A stretch of DNA of 60,908 bases, taken from contig CAMHSB010000011.1 of NCBI GenBank assembly GCA_946187695.1, positions 1 through 60,908 on the forward strand, given 5' to 3'. The number at the start of each line of letters is the position of its first letter. Within the stretch, counting starts at the first letter, position 1. This document shows, one piece after another, positions 24,574 to 33,421 of this stretch. This stretch comes from an uncultured Bacteroidales bacterium (GTDB lineage Bacteria; Bacteroidota; Bacteroidia; Bacteroidales; Paludibacteraceae). The notes below the pieces were generated by a model. That model ran no database searches and was not told where the DNA came from. It saw only the letters and a program-made list of their open reading frames with translations. A program made the translations under genes and the position numbers.

Positions 24574-25943
24574 CCTTTTACCACTTTCATTACCTGTTGT
24601 GCGAGTGCGTTCGCCTCGTCCATCGTAGCCGCTTCGGAATAGACACGGATGATGGGTTCGGTGTTGGACTTACGCAGGTGTACCCAGCCCTGTGCGAAAT
24701 CGATCTTGACGCCGTCGCGGTCATTGATCCGCTCGTTGCGGTAGAGCTCCTTGACGCGCGCGAGGATGGCATCGATATCGGTGTCGGGCGTGAGGTCAAT
24801 ACGGTTCTTGGAGATGCAGTAATCGGGTAGGGTGCGACGCAGCTCACTCACTTTCATGTTGAGGTGCGCCAGATGGCTGAGGAAGAGGGCGATACCTACC
24901 AGGGCGTCGCGGCCATAGTGACAAGCGGGATAGATGACACCACCGTTGCCTTCGCCGCCGATGACGGCATTGGTGCGTTTCATCTCTGCTACTACGTTCA
25001 CTTCGCCTACGGCACTGGCGCTGTATGAACCGCCATGCATGGCGGTTACATCGCTCAGCGCACGGGTAGAGGACATGTTGCTGACCGTGTTACCCGGGGT
25101 ATGGCGCAGGATATAATCGGCTACGCTGACGAGCGTATATTCCTCGCCGAACATATCGCCGTTCTCGCAGATGATGGCCAAACGGTCCACATCGGGATCG
25201 ACCACAAAGCCCACATCTGCCTTGCCGCTCTTGAGCAGGTCGCTGATCTCGGTCAGGTGCTGTGGCAGCGGTTCGGGGTTATGGGGGAAATGCCCGTCCG
25301 GCGTGCAGTTGAGTTCGATGATATTGTCCACTCCGACGGCTTTGAGGATCGCCGGGATAGCGAGTCCGCCGACCGAGTTGACGCAATCGATGGCTACGGT
25401 GAAGTGACGCTTCTTGATCGCCTCTACATCGACCAACTTCAGATCCAGAACCTGTTGTACATGGTAGGGCAGGTAATCCTTGTGGGTCATATGTCCAAGT
25501 GCATCCACTTCGGCGAAGACAAAGTCTTCTTGCTCGGCAATGGCGAGTACACCCTTTCCTTCGGCATCGTTGAGGAACTCACCGTGCTCGTTGAGCAGTT
25601 TGAGGGCGTTCCACTGTTTGGGGTTATGGCTGGCGGTGAGGATGATACCTCCTGCGGCTTGTTCGCCGGTGACCGCTAACTCGGTAGTGGGGGTGGTAGC
25701 AAGACCGATGTTGACTACATCATAACCCATACCCATGAGCGTGCCGCACACGATACTCTCGACCATGTGTCCGCTCAAGCGGGCATCACGACCTACTACG
25801 ATGACATTATTATTCGGCAGTGCCGCGCGCCGTTGGGTGGCGTAAGCAGCTGTGAAACGTACGATATCGACGGGGTTCAGACCCTCGCCCACGCGACCAC
25901 CTATCGTGCCGCGGATACCGGAAATAGATTTAACTAAACTCAT
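24570..25943 (-). CDS. glmM: Phosphoglucosamine/phosphohexose mutase
   Basis: A 457-residue alpha-D-phosphohexomutase. The active serine is Ser105 in TASHNP, the metal loop is DPDVDR, the sugar loop is GGEGNGG and the phosphate site is KSNTEPIIRVYSEA. In Bacteroidota this gene is normally annotated GlmM, making glucosamine-1-phosphate for cell wall and LPS precursors, although a phosphoglucomutase or phosphomannomutase role cannot be excluded from motifs alone. Its envelope neighbours (surE, rfbA, nearby lpxB) fit. Confidence 0.9.
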   Translation of the reverse strand: MSLVKSISGIRGTIGGRVGEGLNPVDIVRFTAAYATQRRAALPNNNVIVVGRDARLSGHMVESIVCGTLMGMGYDVVNIGLATTPTTELAVTGEQAAGGIILTASHNPKQWNALKLLNEHGEFLNDAEGKGVLAIAEQEDFVFAEVDALGHMTHKDYLPYHVQQVLDLKLVDVEAIKKRHFTVAIDCVNSVGGLAIPAILKAVGVDNIIELNCTPDGHFPHNPEPLPQHLTEISDLLKSGKADVGFVVDPDVDRLAIICENGDMFGEEYTLVSVADYILRHTPGNTVSNMSSTRALSDVTAMHGGSYSASAVGEVNVVAEMKRTNAVIGGEGNGGVIYPACHYGRDALVGIALFLSHLAHLNMKVSELRRTLPDYCISKNRIDLTPDTDIDAILARVKELYRNERINDRDGVKIDFAQGWVHLRKSNTEPIIRVYSEAATMDEANALAQQVMKVVKG

Positions 25944-25944
25944 A

Positions 25945-26484
25945 TTATCGTTTGATTTTCATTTTCAGGATATAACCGTAGGGCGTGACGGTGTTCTGGT
26001 CATCGTCGAAACCCCATTTACTCTCGCAGATGAGATCGCATTCAGCGCCGTGGTACTTCATGTACTTAACCGCCATGTGCCAACCTGCCGCCTCGCAGGT
26101 GGAGGAGTTTCCGTATTTGAACTCGGTGGGATAAGCCTGATCGAGGGTGGTCCAGTTGCTGATGGTATCGGCATTCTCCGTGAGGGCGAATTTCTTGTAC
26201 CGCATCACAACGGTCTCTTGCGGTTGGATCGCCTGAATAGAGGTGTCACCGCGTTGCCGCAAATGGAAATAGAGGTGGTCGTAACCGGGTATCAACAGAT
26301 AATCTTTCTCGCCCCAGACATAGTTCTCGGCGGGTTCCTCGGTCAGCACGTTGATCTCGTTGCGACTGATATAGTTCTCAATCAGTTTGTTCTCCGCTTT
26401 TCGTTGCGAGTTATAACTGGTACCGCTGCACCCCATCAGGATGAGTGCGAAAGCGGCCATCGCTATGGCAAATTGTTTTTTCAT
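25945..26484 (-). CDS. DUF4827-type lipoprotein
   Basis: A 179-residue lipoprotein (KKQFAIAMAAFALILMGC, lipid on Cys19). ENKLIENYISRNEINVL followed by DYLLIPGYDHLYFHLRQRGD matches my memory of DUF4827 proteins. The fold may be FKBP-like: RYKKFALTENADTISNW and a final GYILKMKIKR strand. It is paired with a second FKBP-like lipoprotein immediately upstream, so both may help fold outer-membrane or surface proteins; that is inference. Confidence 0.75.
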   Translation of the reverse strand: MKKQFAIAMAAFALILMGCSGTSYNSQRKAENKLIENYISRNEINVLTEEPAENYVWGEKDYLLIPGYDHLYFHLRQRGDTSIQAIQPQETVVMRYKKFALTENADTISNWTTLDQAYPTEFKYGNSSTCEAAGWHMAVKYMKYHGAECDLICESKWGFDDDQNTVTPYGYILKMKIKR

Positions 26485-27014
26485 TCTTGTATTTGTAAAT
26501 CGATGATTACGTTTTCATAAGGCGGGATATGCGCCGTTCCTTTCATGCCGAAGGCGGCATACCAGGGCACGATCAGACGTGCGCTACCTCCCGGGTGTAG
26601 TTCGCGAATGCAGGGCTCCACGCCTTGCGGCAGTTCGTGCCGTCCAAGGGTATAGGACCCTTCGGTATCCTCTAACCGTTGTCCGTTGAGTGCGTAGATA
26701 CACATGTGGATCATGTAGGACTGACGGGAACTCAGGACAGGTTGTGTCTCGTCTCCGCGGGTGTTGATATGTACCCACGCAGGCCCGTCGTAGAGGGCGT
26801 AAGCCTCCTTTTGCGCCTGAGCGACTTCCTGCACGGCACGATCGGCGGCTTTGGCCAATTGCATATTCAGTTCCAAGAGCGCCAGTTGGGTACTGTCCGC
26901 CTCCGGCGCTTGTCCCATTCGTTGACTCGGACGTTGCGGAGCCGTTCCCCCGCAACCGATCAGCAGCAAGGCGAATCCGCTAATCACTAATGTCCTAATC
27001 CCCAATCCTTTCAT
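26481..27014 (-). CDS. FKBP-type peptidyl-prolyl isomerase-like lipoprotein
   Basis: A 177-residue lipoprotein with its lipid cysteine at residue 21 (ALLLIGCGG). The C-terminal domain has FKBP features: IYALNGQRLEDTEGSYTLGR, LPQGVEPCIRELHPGGSARLIVP, YAAFGMKGTAHIPPYENVIIDLQI. Conserved aromatic positions of FKBP active sites are only partly present, so activity is not assured. Codons 1-14 lie in a degenerate octamer repeat (26972-27011), so the signal peptide is partly repeat-derived. It overlaps both neighbours by 4 bases. Confidence 0.8.
   Translation of the reverse strand: MKGLGIRTLVISGFALLLIGCGGTAPQRPSQRMGQAPEADSTQLALLELNMQLAKAADRAVQEVAQAQKEAYALYDGPAWVHINTRGDETQPVLSSRQSYMIHMCIYALNGQRLEDTEGSYTLGRHELPQGVEPCIRELHPGGSARLIVPWYAAFGMKGTAHIPPYENVIIDLQIQE
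26972..27011. repeat. Degenerate octamers at the start of the FKBP lipoprotein gene
   Basis: CGAATCCG, CTAATCAC, TAATGTCC, TAATCCCC, AATCCTTT in tandem, encoding most of the signal peptide. Confidence 0.65.
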
Positions 27015-30000
27015 TTCTCACTCTTCTCCAGCGCTGCCCGGCGGTATTCACTCGGGGTGATACCGTAGGTGTTCTTGAAACATTTGGCGAAATACCGGCT
27101 GTCGTTCATACCCACCATGTAGGTCACCTCGGTGATATTGTACCGGCGTTCCTCCAGCAGTTGGGCGGCCCGTTTGATACGCATCTCGCGGATGAACTCG
27201 ACGGGACTGAGACCGGTCATGCTTTTGAGCTTATTGAAGAACACGGTACGTCCCATATTCATCTCGTCCACCAGATCGTCCACCGTCAGGGTGTTGTTAT
27301 CCAATTGTTTGTTCATCACATCCAGCAGTTTGGCCAGGAAGGCATCGCCAGGAAGCGGTTCGTCGCTCTTCTGCGGCTCGAGGCGCATAAGCCGTTGCCG
27401 GTAGCTGGCTTCGAGTTGTTCGCGTTGCACGAGTATATTATGCACACGGGCACGGAGATACTCGGGTTCGAAGGGCTTGGTGACGTAATCGTCCGCACCG
27501 TACTCAAGGGCTTGTAGACGACTCTCGATAGCCGTCTTGGCGGTGAGCAGGATGACCGGAATGAAGTCAAAATCCTTGTTCTTCTTCACGAACTGCGTGA
27601 GCTGCAGACCGTCCACTTTCGGCATCATGAGATCGGTTACGATCAGGTCAATCGGTTTGGTGCGGATAATATGCTCCGCCTCTTCGCCGTCCTCGGCCGT
27701 CTCAACGTGGTACTCTTTGCTGAGTATATTTGCCAGGAAGGTCCGCATATCTTTGCTGTCATCCACCACGAGGATGGTACGCGGCATCTCCTGCTGTTCC
27801 TGTTGCAGTTGCTCGATCTTATCCTCGAAAGTCGGCGCGGCGGTCGGCATGGTGGTGTGGTCATCTGCAATGAAATCCACAGAGTCATCGAAATGGTCCT
27901 TACCGGTACGCAGGAGCACTGTGAACGTGGTGCCTTTACCCACTTCGCTCTCCACCTCAATATAACCATGATGCAGCTCGACCAGTTCTTTGGTCAGGTT
28001 CATACCGATACCCGTTCCGCCGGAGGAGTTATTGCTGTTGAGCTCGTTGTTACTGGAGAAGCGTTCGAAAAGCACACTGCGTTTCTCAGACGGGATACCG
28101 ATACCCTCGTCCTGAACGGTGAGGGTGACAAAACCCGGTTTGTCGGCGATGATGACACGGATGGCTTTGCCGGCAGGTGTGAACTTAAACGCATTACTGA
28201 GTAAGTTCCACAGGACGGTATCGATACGTCCGCGATCGACCCAAACGGTCGAGTCTTCGGCGCGGTTCTCCACCTCGAAATGGATCTGTTTGTCATCGGC
28301 CTCCTTGCGGAAATTGGCGCAGGTCTCGTTGACCAGATCGCTGAGCAGGGTCTGTTGCACTTTGAGTTTCATCTTCTGGTTCTGCACCTTGCGGAACTCG
28401 AGCAGTTGGTTGACCATCCGCAGCATTCGCTGGCTGTTCGATTGCACGATTTCCAACTGGCTGCGCACGCTTTGACTGATACGCTCGTTCTGGAGGATGT
28501 TCTCTACCGGCGCTACGATCAGCGTCAACGGGGTACGGAGCTCGTGACTGATGTTGGTGAAGAAACGCAGTTTGATGTCCGTCACCTGTTGCTCCACTTT
28601 GACGCTCTGGCGCAGGGAGTTATACAGGCTCACACCGTAGATGATAAGTACGATGAGTGCCAATATACCGATGACGTAGAGCACCAACGCCCACCACGCC
28701 AGCCACATGGGCCGCGTGACGTGGATGACCAACACCTTCTCGTTGTCCACATCGCCGCCTTCATGATTGGTCGAACGGACGTGGAAAGAGTAATGCCCAT
28801 AGGGCAGGTGGCTGTAGGTCACACGGCGCAGGTCGGTGGCTGCACTCCATTGCTCATCGATGCCGTCCATCTTGTAGTAATAGAAGATCTTATGGGCACC
28901 CACAAAATCCATGGCTGCATATTCGATGGTGACGTTACTGCCGTCGGGGATACTGATTGTATCGCCTTCCAGCACTTCGTCTTGCGTGTGTATATGGGTA
29001 AACCGGAGCGGAGGTATAGAGTTGGAGTGATGAATACGCGAGGGATCGAAAGAGCAGTAACCGTTCGAATAACCGAAGAGCAATTGTCCGTCGGGCAGCA
29101 ACATCGCCTCGGCTTCGGTGAAGTACGTGTTATCCTCACCTTCCAGCGCGTCGTAGTAATACAGATCGCCCGTCTCCATTTCCAACTGTGCAATATAGCT
29201 CTCCGAGCAGAACCACAGGTTCTTTTCGTCCGCCACCATGCTCAGAATGATATCCTGGAACGTGCGTACTTGCACCAGTTCTAAGTTCGGATCGTTCGGA
29301 TCGAGGGTCAGCAGACCGCCGCCGAAAGAACCTAACCACAGCCGGCCGTGCGTATAGCTGAGGGCGCGGATATCGTAATAGGGGATGACCTTGCTCTCCA
29401 TGGTCTTGAGTTGCACCCGCAGGATACCCGTTGTCGTTCCGCACCACAGGATATCGTCCACGATTGCCATGTCTCGCACTTTCATGCCCGGACCTACCAC
29501 TTGTTGCTGCCAGGTACTGCCGTTCCATCGCAAGATATTGACACCGCCGCCGTAGGTAGCTACATAGAGCGTACCGTCTTTTCCTTCCTCGATATCATAG
29601 ATATCGGGATGAGAGGTGGGGAGGGTTTGCCCGGTGGTCTTATTCAGCAGTCCGTGTCCCTTGGTACCATACAAGAGTCCGTGTGAGCTCTCCAGCGCGC
29701 AATAGACATTCGTTTTTGATTTGATGAGCGTGAGTACCTCGCCTTTCTTGTTCAACGCAAAAGCACGCACCTCGCCGTTCTCTTTGTCCGAAGGACGCAT
29801 ATCGTGCAGTTGGTAGGGCGTGGGTTGCATGTTCACGCAGTCCACACCTCCGTCATAGGTCGCTATCCACATCTGTCCGTCGCGATCGACGTAAGCCGTG
29901 TGGATCATGTTCGTCAGTCCTTCAATCGGATTGACCAACTCATCTTTCTCCATGTCGTAGTAACTCCAGCCTCCTCCGGTGGGGTTCACCCACGTGCGGC

Positions 30001-30565
30001 CCCGGTTATCCTCGAGCAGGAAGAAATGTTCGCGTAATCGACCGGCATAACGGCTGTCCAAGGGAGGCGTGAAGCGTTTCCATTTGCCATAGCGATACCG
30101 CATAATACCATAGGTATCATCGGCTTGCCAAACGATGCCGTTAGCGTCCACTTTGGTGTTCTTGTCCCCTTCTGTCATCTTCGCCACCAAGCCTTCCGGC
30201 AGACTGTCGTAGGGTTGCTCGGTGGTCACTTTGCGTGCGGCATCCATGCGGTAGTAATGCCCGTCGTAGGTGCTCCACCAGATCTGTTCCTTCTCGTCCT
30301 CGTAGATCCAATCGACACGGTTGTTGACTTGTGCCGCTTTGCCGTTGCTCATCGCCTTGAAGGTCTCGAACTCATAGCCGTCAAAGCGGTTCAGACCGTC
30401 CCAGGTGCCGAACCACATAAAGCCCTGTCGGTCCTGCAGGATAGCCATGACTGTGTTCTGGCTCATTCCGTCCTTGACGGAGTAGTGCTGGATCACATAG
30501 TGCTCCTTCGCCCACACTCCCCAAGAGCAGACCAACAAACAGCAAGCAAACAATAAACGTTTCAT
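27011..30565 (-). CDS. Hybrid two-component system sensor kinase/response regulator
   Basis: A 1184-residue one-protein signalling system. In order: signal peptide; about 570 residues of two-component beta-propeller repeats (DRQGFMWFGTWDGLNRFDGYEF is a classic unit); a Y_Y_Y domain (VTYSHLPYGHYSFHVRSTN); a membrane helix near residues 625-645; histidine kinase with phospho-His in FFTNISHELRTPL near 673; ATPase with NLLSNAFKFTP; a receiver with VDDSKDMR and DLMMPKVDG near 982; and a C-terminal AraC helix-turn-helix (ITEVTYMVGMNDSRYFAKCF). These sense periplasmic ligands, often oligosaccharides, and act on nearby genes. No polysaccharide-utilisation genes adjoin it, so its target is open. Confidence 0.96.
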   Translation of the reverse strand: MKRLLFACCLLVCSWGVWAKEHYVIQHYSVKDGMSQNTVMAILQDRQGFMWFGTWDGLNRFDGYEFETFKAMSNGKAAQVNNRVDWIYEDEKEQIWWSTYDGHYYRMDAARKVTTEQPYDSLPEGLVAKMTEGDKNTKVDANGIVWQADDTYGIMRYRYGKWKRFTPPLDSRYAGRLREHFFLLEDNRGRTWVNPTGGGWSYYDMEKDELVNPIEGLTNMIHTAYVDRDGQMWIATYDGGVDCVNMQPTPYQLHDMRPSDKENGEVRAFALNKKGEVLTLIKSKTNVYCALESSHGLLYGTKGHGLLNKTTGQTLPTSHPDIYDIEEGKDGTLYVATYGGGVNILRWNGSTWQQQVVGPGMKVRDMAIVDDILWCGTTTGILRVQLKTMESKVIPYYDIRALSYTHGRLWLGSFGGGLLTLDPNDPNLELVQVRTFQDIILSMVADEKNLWFCSESYIAQLEMETGDLYYYDALEGEDNTYFTEAEAMLLPDGQLLFGYSNGYCSFDPSRIHHSNSIPPLRFTHIHTQDEVLEGDTISIPDGSNVTIEYAAMDFVGAHKIFYYYKMDGIDEQWSAATDLRRVTYSHLPYGHYSFHVRSTNHEGGDVDNEKVLVIHVTRPMWLAWWALVLYVIGILALIVLIIYGVSLYNSLRQSVKVEQQVTDIKLRFFTNISHELRTPLTLIVAPVENILQNERISQSVRSQLEIVQSNSQRMLRMVNQLLEFRKVQNQKMKLKVQQTLLSDLVNETCANFRKEADDKQIHFEVENRAEDSTVWVDRGRIDTVLWNLLSNAFKFTPAGKAIRVIIADKPGFVTLTVQDEGIGIPSEKRSVLFERFSSNNELNSNNSSGGTGIGMNLTKELVELHHGYIEVESEVGKGTTFTVLLRTGKDHFDDSVDFIADDHTTMPTAAPTFEDKIEQLQQEQQEMPRTILVVDDSKDMRTFLANILSKEYHVETAEDGEEAEHIIRTKPIDLIVTDLMMPKVDGLQLTQFVKKNKDFDFIPVILLTAKTAIESRLQALEYGADDYVTKPFEPEYLRARVHNILVQREQLEASYRQRLMRLEPQKSDEPLPGDAFLAKLLDVMNKQLDNNTLTVDDLVDEMNMGRTVFFNKLKSMTGLSPVEFIREMRIKRAAQLLEERRYNITEVTYMVGMNDSRYFAKCFKNTYGITPSEYRRAALEKSEK

Positions 30566-30566
30566 A

Positions 30567-31442
30567 TCAGAATCCTTTTTTCGCTACCCGCTCCAGATAA
30601 CGACCGTACGCTGTTTTCATCTCTTTGCCCAGGGCAGCCAGCTGCTCGGTGCTGATCCAACCGTTGCGCCATGCAATCTCCTCGATGCAACTGACGTAGA
30701 AACCCTGCCGGTTCTGGATGGTAGCAATGAAATTACCGGCCTCCAGCAGACTGTCGCAATTACCCGTATCGAGCCATGCAAAACCGCGACTGAAGAGTTT
30801 CACTTTCAACGTGCCCTCGTTCAGATAGAGTTTGTTGAGGTCCGTGATCTCATATTCGCCCCGTGCACTCGGTTGCAGGTTCGCTGCTTTCTCGCATACC
30901 GTGTCGTCATAGAAATAGAGTCCCGGTACGGCGTAGTTACTCTTCGGGTTCGCCGGTTTCTCTTCGAGCGACAGCACCTTACCGTCCTTGTCGAACTCGA
31001 CCACGCCGTACGCACGCGGATCGGCAACCTCATAACCGAAGATGCACGCACCGCCGTCTTGCACCGATGCTACCGCTTCCTTGAGCATATGACCGAAATG
31101 CTGGCCGTAGAACATGTTATCGCCTAAGATTAGACAACCCGGTTCGCCGTTCAGGAACTCGCGACCCAACACAAAAGCTTGCGCCAGACCGTTCGGCACC
31201 AGCTGCACTTTGTAACTCAGTTGCATACCGATGCGACTGCCGTCACCTAACAGCTCCTCGAACATCGGTAGATCGCGCGGGGTGCTGATCACCAACACTT
31301 CCCGAATACCGGCTAACATCAACGTACTGAGCGGATAATAGATCATCGGTTTGTCATATACCGGCATGATCTGCTTACTGATTGCTTTACTGAGGGGATA
31401 CAACCTAGTTGCACTACCTCCGGCCAAAATAATTCCTTTCAT
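30567..31442 (-). CDS. rfbA: Glucose-1-phosphate thymidylyltransferase
   Basis: A 291-residue RmlA, making dTDP-glucose for dTDP-rhamnose and other O-antigen sugars. Motifs: GIILAGGSATRLYPLSKAISKQ with the nucleotide site, ILGDNMFYGQHF with a metal aspartate, and FAWLDTGNCDSLLEA. The start MKGIILAGG at 31442 is chosen because the promoter at 31464-31495 lies within the longer open frame. rfbB, rfbC and rfbD are not adjacent. It heads a unit with the sensor kinase. Confidence 0.95.
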   Translation of the reverse strand: MKGIILAGGSATRLYPLSKAISKQIMPVYDKPMIYYPLSTLMLAGIREVLVISTPRDLPMFEELLGDGSRIGMQLSYKVQLVPNGLAQAFVLGREFLNGEPGCLILGDNMFYGQHFGHMLKEAVASVQDGGACIFGYEVADPRAYGVVEFDKDGKVLSLEEKPANPKSNYAVPGLYFYDDTVCEKAANLQPSARGEYEITDLNKLYLNEGTLKVKLFSRGFAWLDTGNCDSLLEAGNFIATIQNRQGFYVSCIEEIAWRNGWISTEQLAALGKEMKTAYGRYLERVAKKGF

Positions 31443-31463
31443 AATAAAAAACCTTTGCGACTG

Positions 31464-31495
31464 CAAAGGTAACACAAATTTTCCACATGAACAAA
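31464..31495 (-). promoter_or_regulatory. -33/-7 promoter of rfbA
   Basis: On the minus strand TTTG (31492-31495), 20 bases, TACCTTTG (31464-31471). It lies just past the menA stop at 31504, so a new transcription unit starts here. Confidence 0.8.
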
Positions 31496-31503
31496 TTTTT
31501 GCG

Positions 31504-32349
31504 TCAAAAAATACACAAAATAGCCACAATTAGCGTAGAAAACATCAAAATAGGCATTTGCTTGTCTAATTTTTGATGATGAGTCCACACAAACCATAGA
31601 TGCCAAATCCAAAGTGGAAGGATAGCCAGGGTCCAATAATGGTCACATGCAACCATAATCGTCAGGCAACCGACGAGTAGGGCAGTGTGGTAGATACGTG
31701 CCCCTATCGGACCGAGCAGCGAGGCAAGCGTGCGTTTGCCGAACTCGATGTCGTGCTGCATGTCGCGGATGTTATTGAGGTTCAGCACTCCTACGCAGGG
31801 CATACCGATAGCCGCTCCGAGTACGACGATCTCGGTGGTGAGGGTCTGTGTCTGCAGGTAATAACCGCCGATGGTGCTCAGTAGACCGAAGAACAGGAAG
31901 ACTCCGAGGTCGCCGAGACCGATATAACCGTAAGAATGTTTGCCGAGCGTATATTTGATGGCGCCTATGATGGCTAAGGCACCAAGCCCGAGAAAGACCC
32001 AACTCTGTTCGCTGAAGAGCGTACCGAAGGCCGTCCAGATCAGCGCCGTACCGAAAACGATGCAGAGGCCGATAAAAAGCAGGATCATGTTCCGCATCTG
32101 TGGCATGGTGATCGTACCGGCTTGCAGCCCGTACGCCTCCCGACCTTGCTGATTCGTGTCCGTGCCTTTGATAGCATCCCCGAGTTCGTTGCTGAGGTTA
32201 CTGAGAATCTGCAGACTGAGGGTCGTGCAGATAGCGAGTGCGAAGACGAGTCCGTTCACCTGCGGATACGCCAAACCCGTGCCGAGGATAATGCCCGACA
32301 CGGAGAGCGGCAGTGTTCTTAAACGCAGCGATTGGATATACGGATTCAT
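31504..32349 (-). CDS. menA: 1,4-dihydroxy-2-naphthoate polyprenyltransferase
   Basis: A 281-residue UbiA-family membrane enzyme attaching the polyprenyl tail in menaquinone synthesis. The prenyl-diphosphate site is NELGDAIKGTDTNQQGRE (N-x-x-x-D), with a second motif NLNNIRDMQHDIEFGKRTLA. About eight membrane helices. It is the last gene of the long minus-strand chain and overlaps the sirtuin by 4 bases. Confidence 0.93.
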   Translation of the reverse strand: MNPYIQSLRLRTLPLSVSGIILGTGLAYPQVNGLVFALAICTTLSLQILSNLSNELGDAIKGTDTNQQGREAYGLQAGTITMPQMRNMILLFIGLCIVFGTALIWTAFGTLFSEQSWVFLGLGALAIIGAIKYTLGKHSYGYIGLGDLGVFLFFGLLSTIGGYYLQTQTLTTEIVVLGAAIGMPCVGVLNLNNIRDMQHDIEFGKRTLASLLGPIGARIYHTALLVGCLTIMVACDHYWTLAILPLWIWHLWFVWTHHQKLDKQMPILMFSTLIVAILCIF

Positions 32350-33041
32350 GCGAGGTCTTTAATGAGTTTGTCCACCAATTCCGGCACACCTTCGGTGGCT
32401 TTCTTGCGGATATGGGTGATCCGATCGGCCCACATACCGAACTCCGGTTGACCCGGGTCCACGAAATAGATGGGGCAGTTCGCAGGTGCGTAATGGATGA
32501 GGGATGCCGCGGGATAGACGTTCAGACTCGTGCCTACGACCACCATGATATCCGCCTCACTCGCGATCTTACATGCCTCGTCAAAATACGGTACGCCTTC
32601 GCCGAAGAAGACGATGTACGGGCGCAGTAACGAACCATCCGGGTGACGGTCTCCGTAGTGTTGTTCCCATCCTTTGAGGGGCACGGTAGCCGTCTCGTTG
32701 CGCTCCGAACGGAGTTTGGTAATCTCCCCGTGCAGGTGGACGACCTCTTTGGCTCCGGCCCGCTCGTGCAGGTCATCGATGTTCTGCGTGATGATCCGTG
32801 TGCCGGGGATGGATTGTTGTAACTTCGCAATCGCCACGTGTGCTGCATTCGGCTTTGCCGCCAAGGTGTCCTTGCGGCGGGCGTTGTAGAAATCGACACA
32901 TAACTGCGGGTTACGCAACCAGGCTTCGTGGGTACACACATCTTCGATGCGGTATTTCTCCCACAGACCGTCCGAATCGCGGAAGGTCCCTAAACCACTC
33001 TCGGCGCTCACTCCGGCACCGGTAAAAACAACGATCTTCAT
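32346..33041 (-). CDS. cobB: Sir2-family NAD-dependent protein deacylase
   Basis: A 231-residue sirtuin that removes acyl groups from lysines using NAD. Motifs: FTGAGVSAESGLGTFRDSDG, TQNIDDLHERAG, catalytic VHLHGE, and VGTSLNVYPAASLI. The usual zinc-binding CxxC pairs after VHLHG are absent: the stretch holds no cysteine. Such zinc-less sirtuins occur in Bacteroidota. It lies 8 bases from DUF486 and overlaps menA by 4 bases. Confidence 0.93.
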   Translation of the reverse strand: MKIVVFTGAGVSAESGLGTFRDSDGLWEKYRIEDVCTHEAWLRNPQLCVDFYNARRKDTLAAKPNAAHVAIAKLQQSIPGTRIITQNIDDLHERAGAKEVVHLHGEITKLRSERNETATVPLKGWEQHYGDRHPDGSLLRPYIVFFGEGVPYFDEACKIASEADIMVVVGTSLNVYPAASLIHYAPANCPIYFVDPGQPEFGMWADRITHIRKKATEGVPELVDKLIKDLA

Positions 33042-33049
33042 AGTATCAA

Positions 33050-33421
33050 TTATTTAAATCCAAACACAAAATAGACGGCGGCAATCAACAGCAGGCACGC
33101 TACGAAATGGTTCCACTTCAGCTCCATATGGAAAGCAATGGCGGAGAAGACCACAAACACCACGAGTGTGATCACCTCCTGGATCACTTTGAGCTGCATC
33201 AGATTGAACGTTCCTCCGTTGCCGATAAAACCCATTCGGTTCGCCGGCACCTGCAGACAGTACTCAAAGAAAGCGATGCCCCACGAGAGCAGGATCACGA
33301 AGATGAGCGGGGTGGAGTTGGTAATGAAACCGGTCTGTTGCAGTTTGAGGTGTCCGTACCACGCCAGCGTCATGAAGATATTCGAAGCCAACAATAATAA
33401 AATCGTATAAAGTGCATTCAT
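33050..33421 (-). CDS. DUF486 family membrane protein
   Basis: A 123-residue four-helix membrane protein. FMTLAWYGHLKLQ, SWGIAFFEYCLQVPANRMGF and QLKVIQEVITLVVFVVFSA match DUF486, a relative of small drug/metabolite transporters. The substrate is not known. It overlaps the next gene upstream by 4 bases. Confidence 0.88.
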   Translation of the reverse strand: MNALYTILLLLASNIFMTLAWYGHLKLQQTGFITNSTPLIFVILLSWGIAFFEYCLQVPANRMGFIGNGGTFNLMQLKVIQEVITLVVFVVFSAIAFHMELKWNHFVACLLLIAAVYFVFGFK

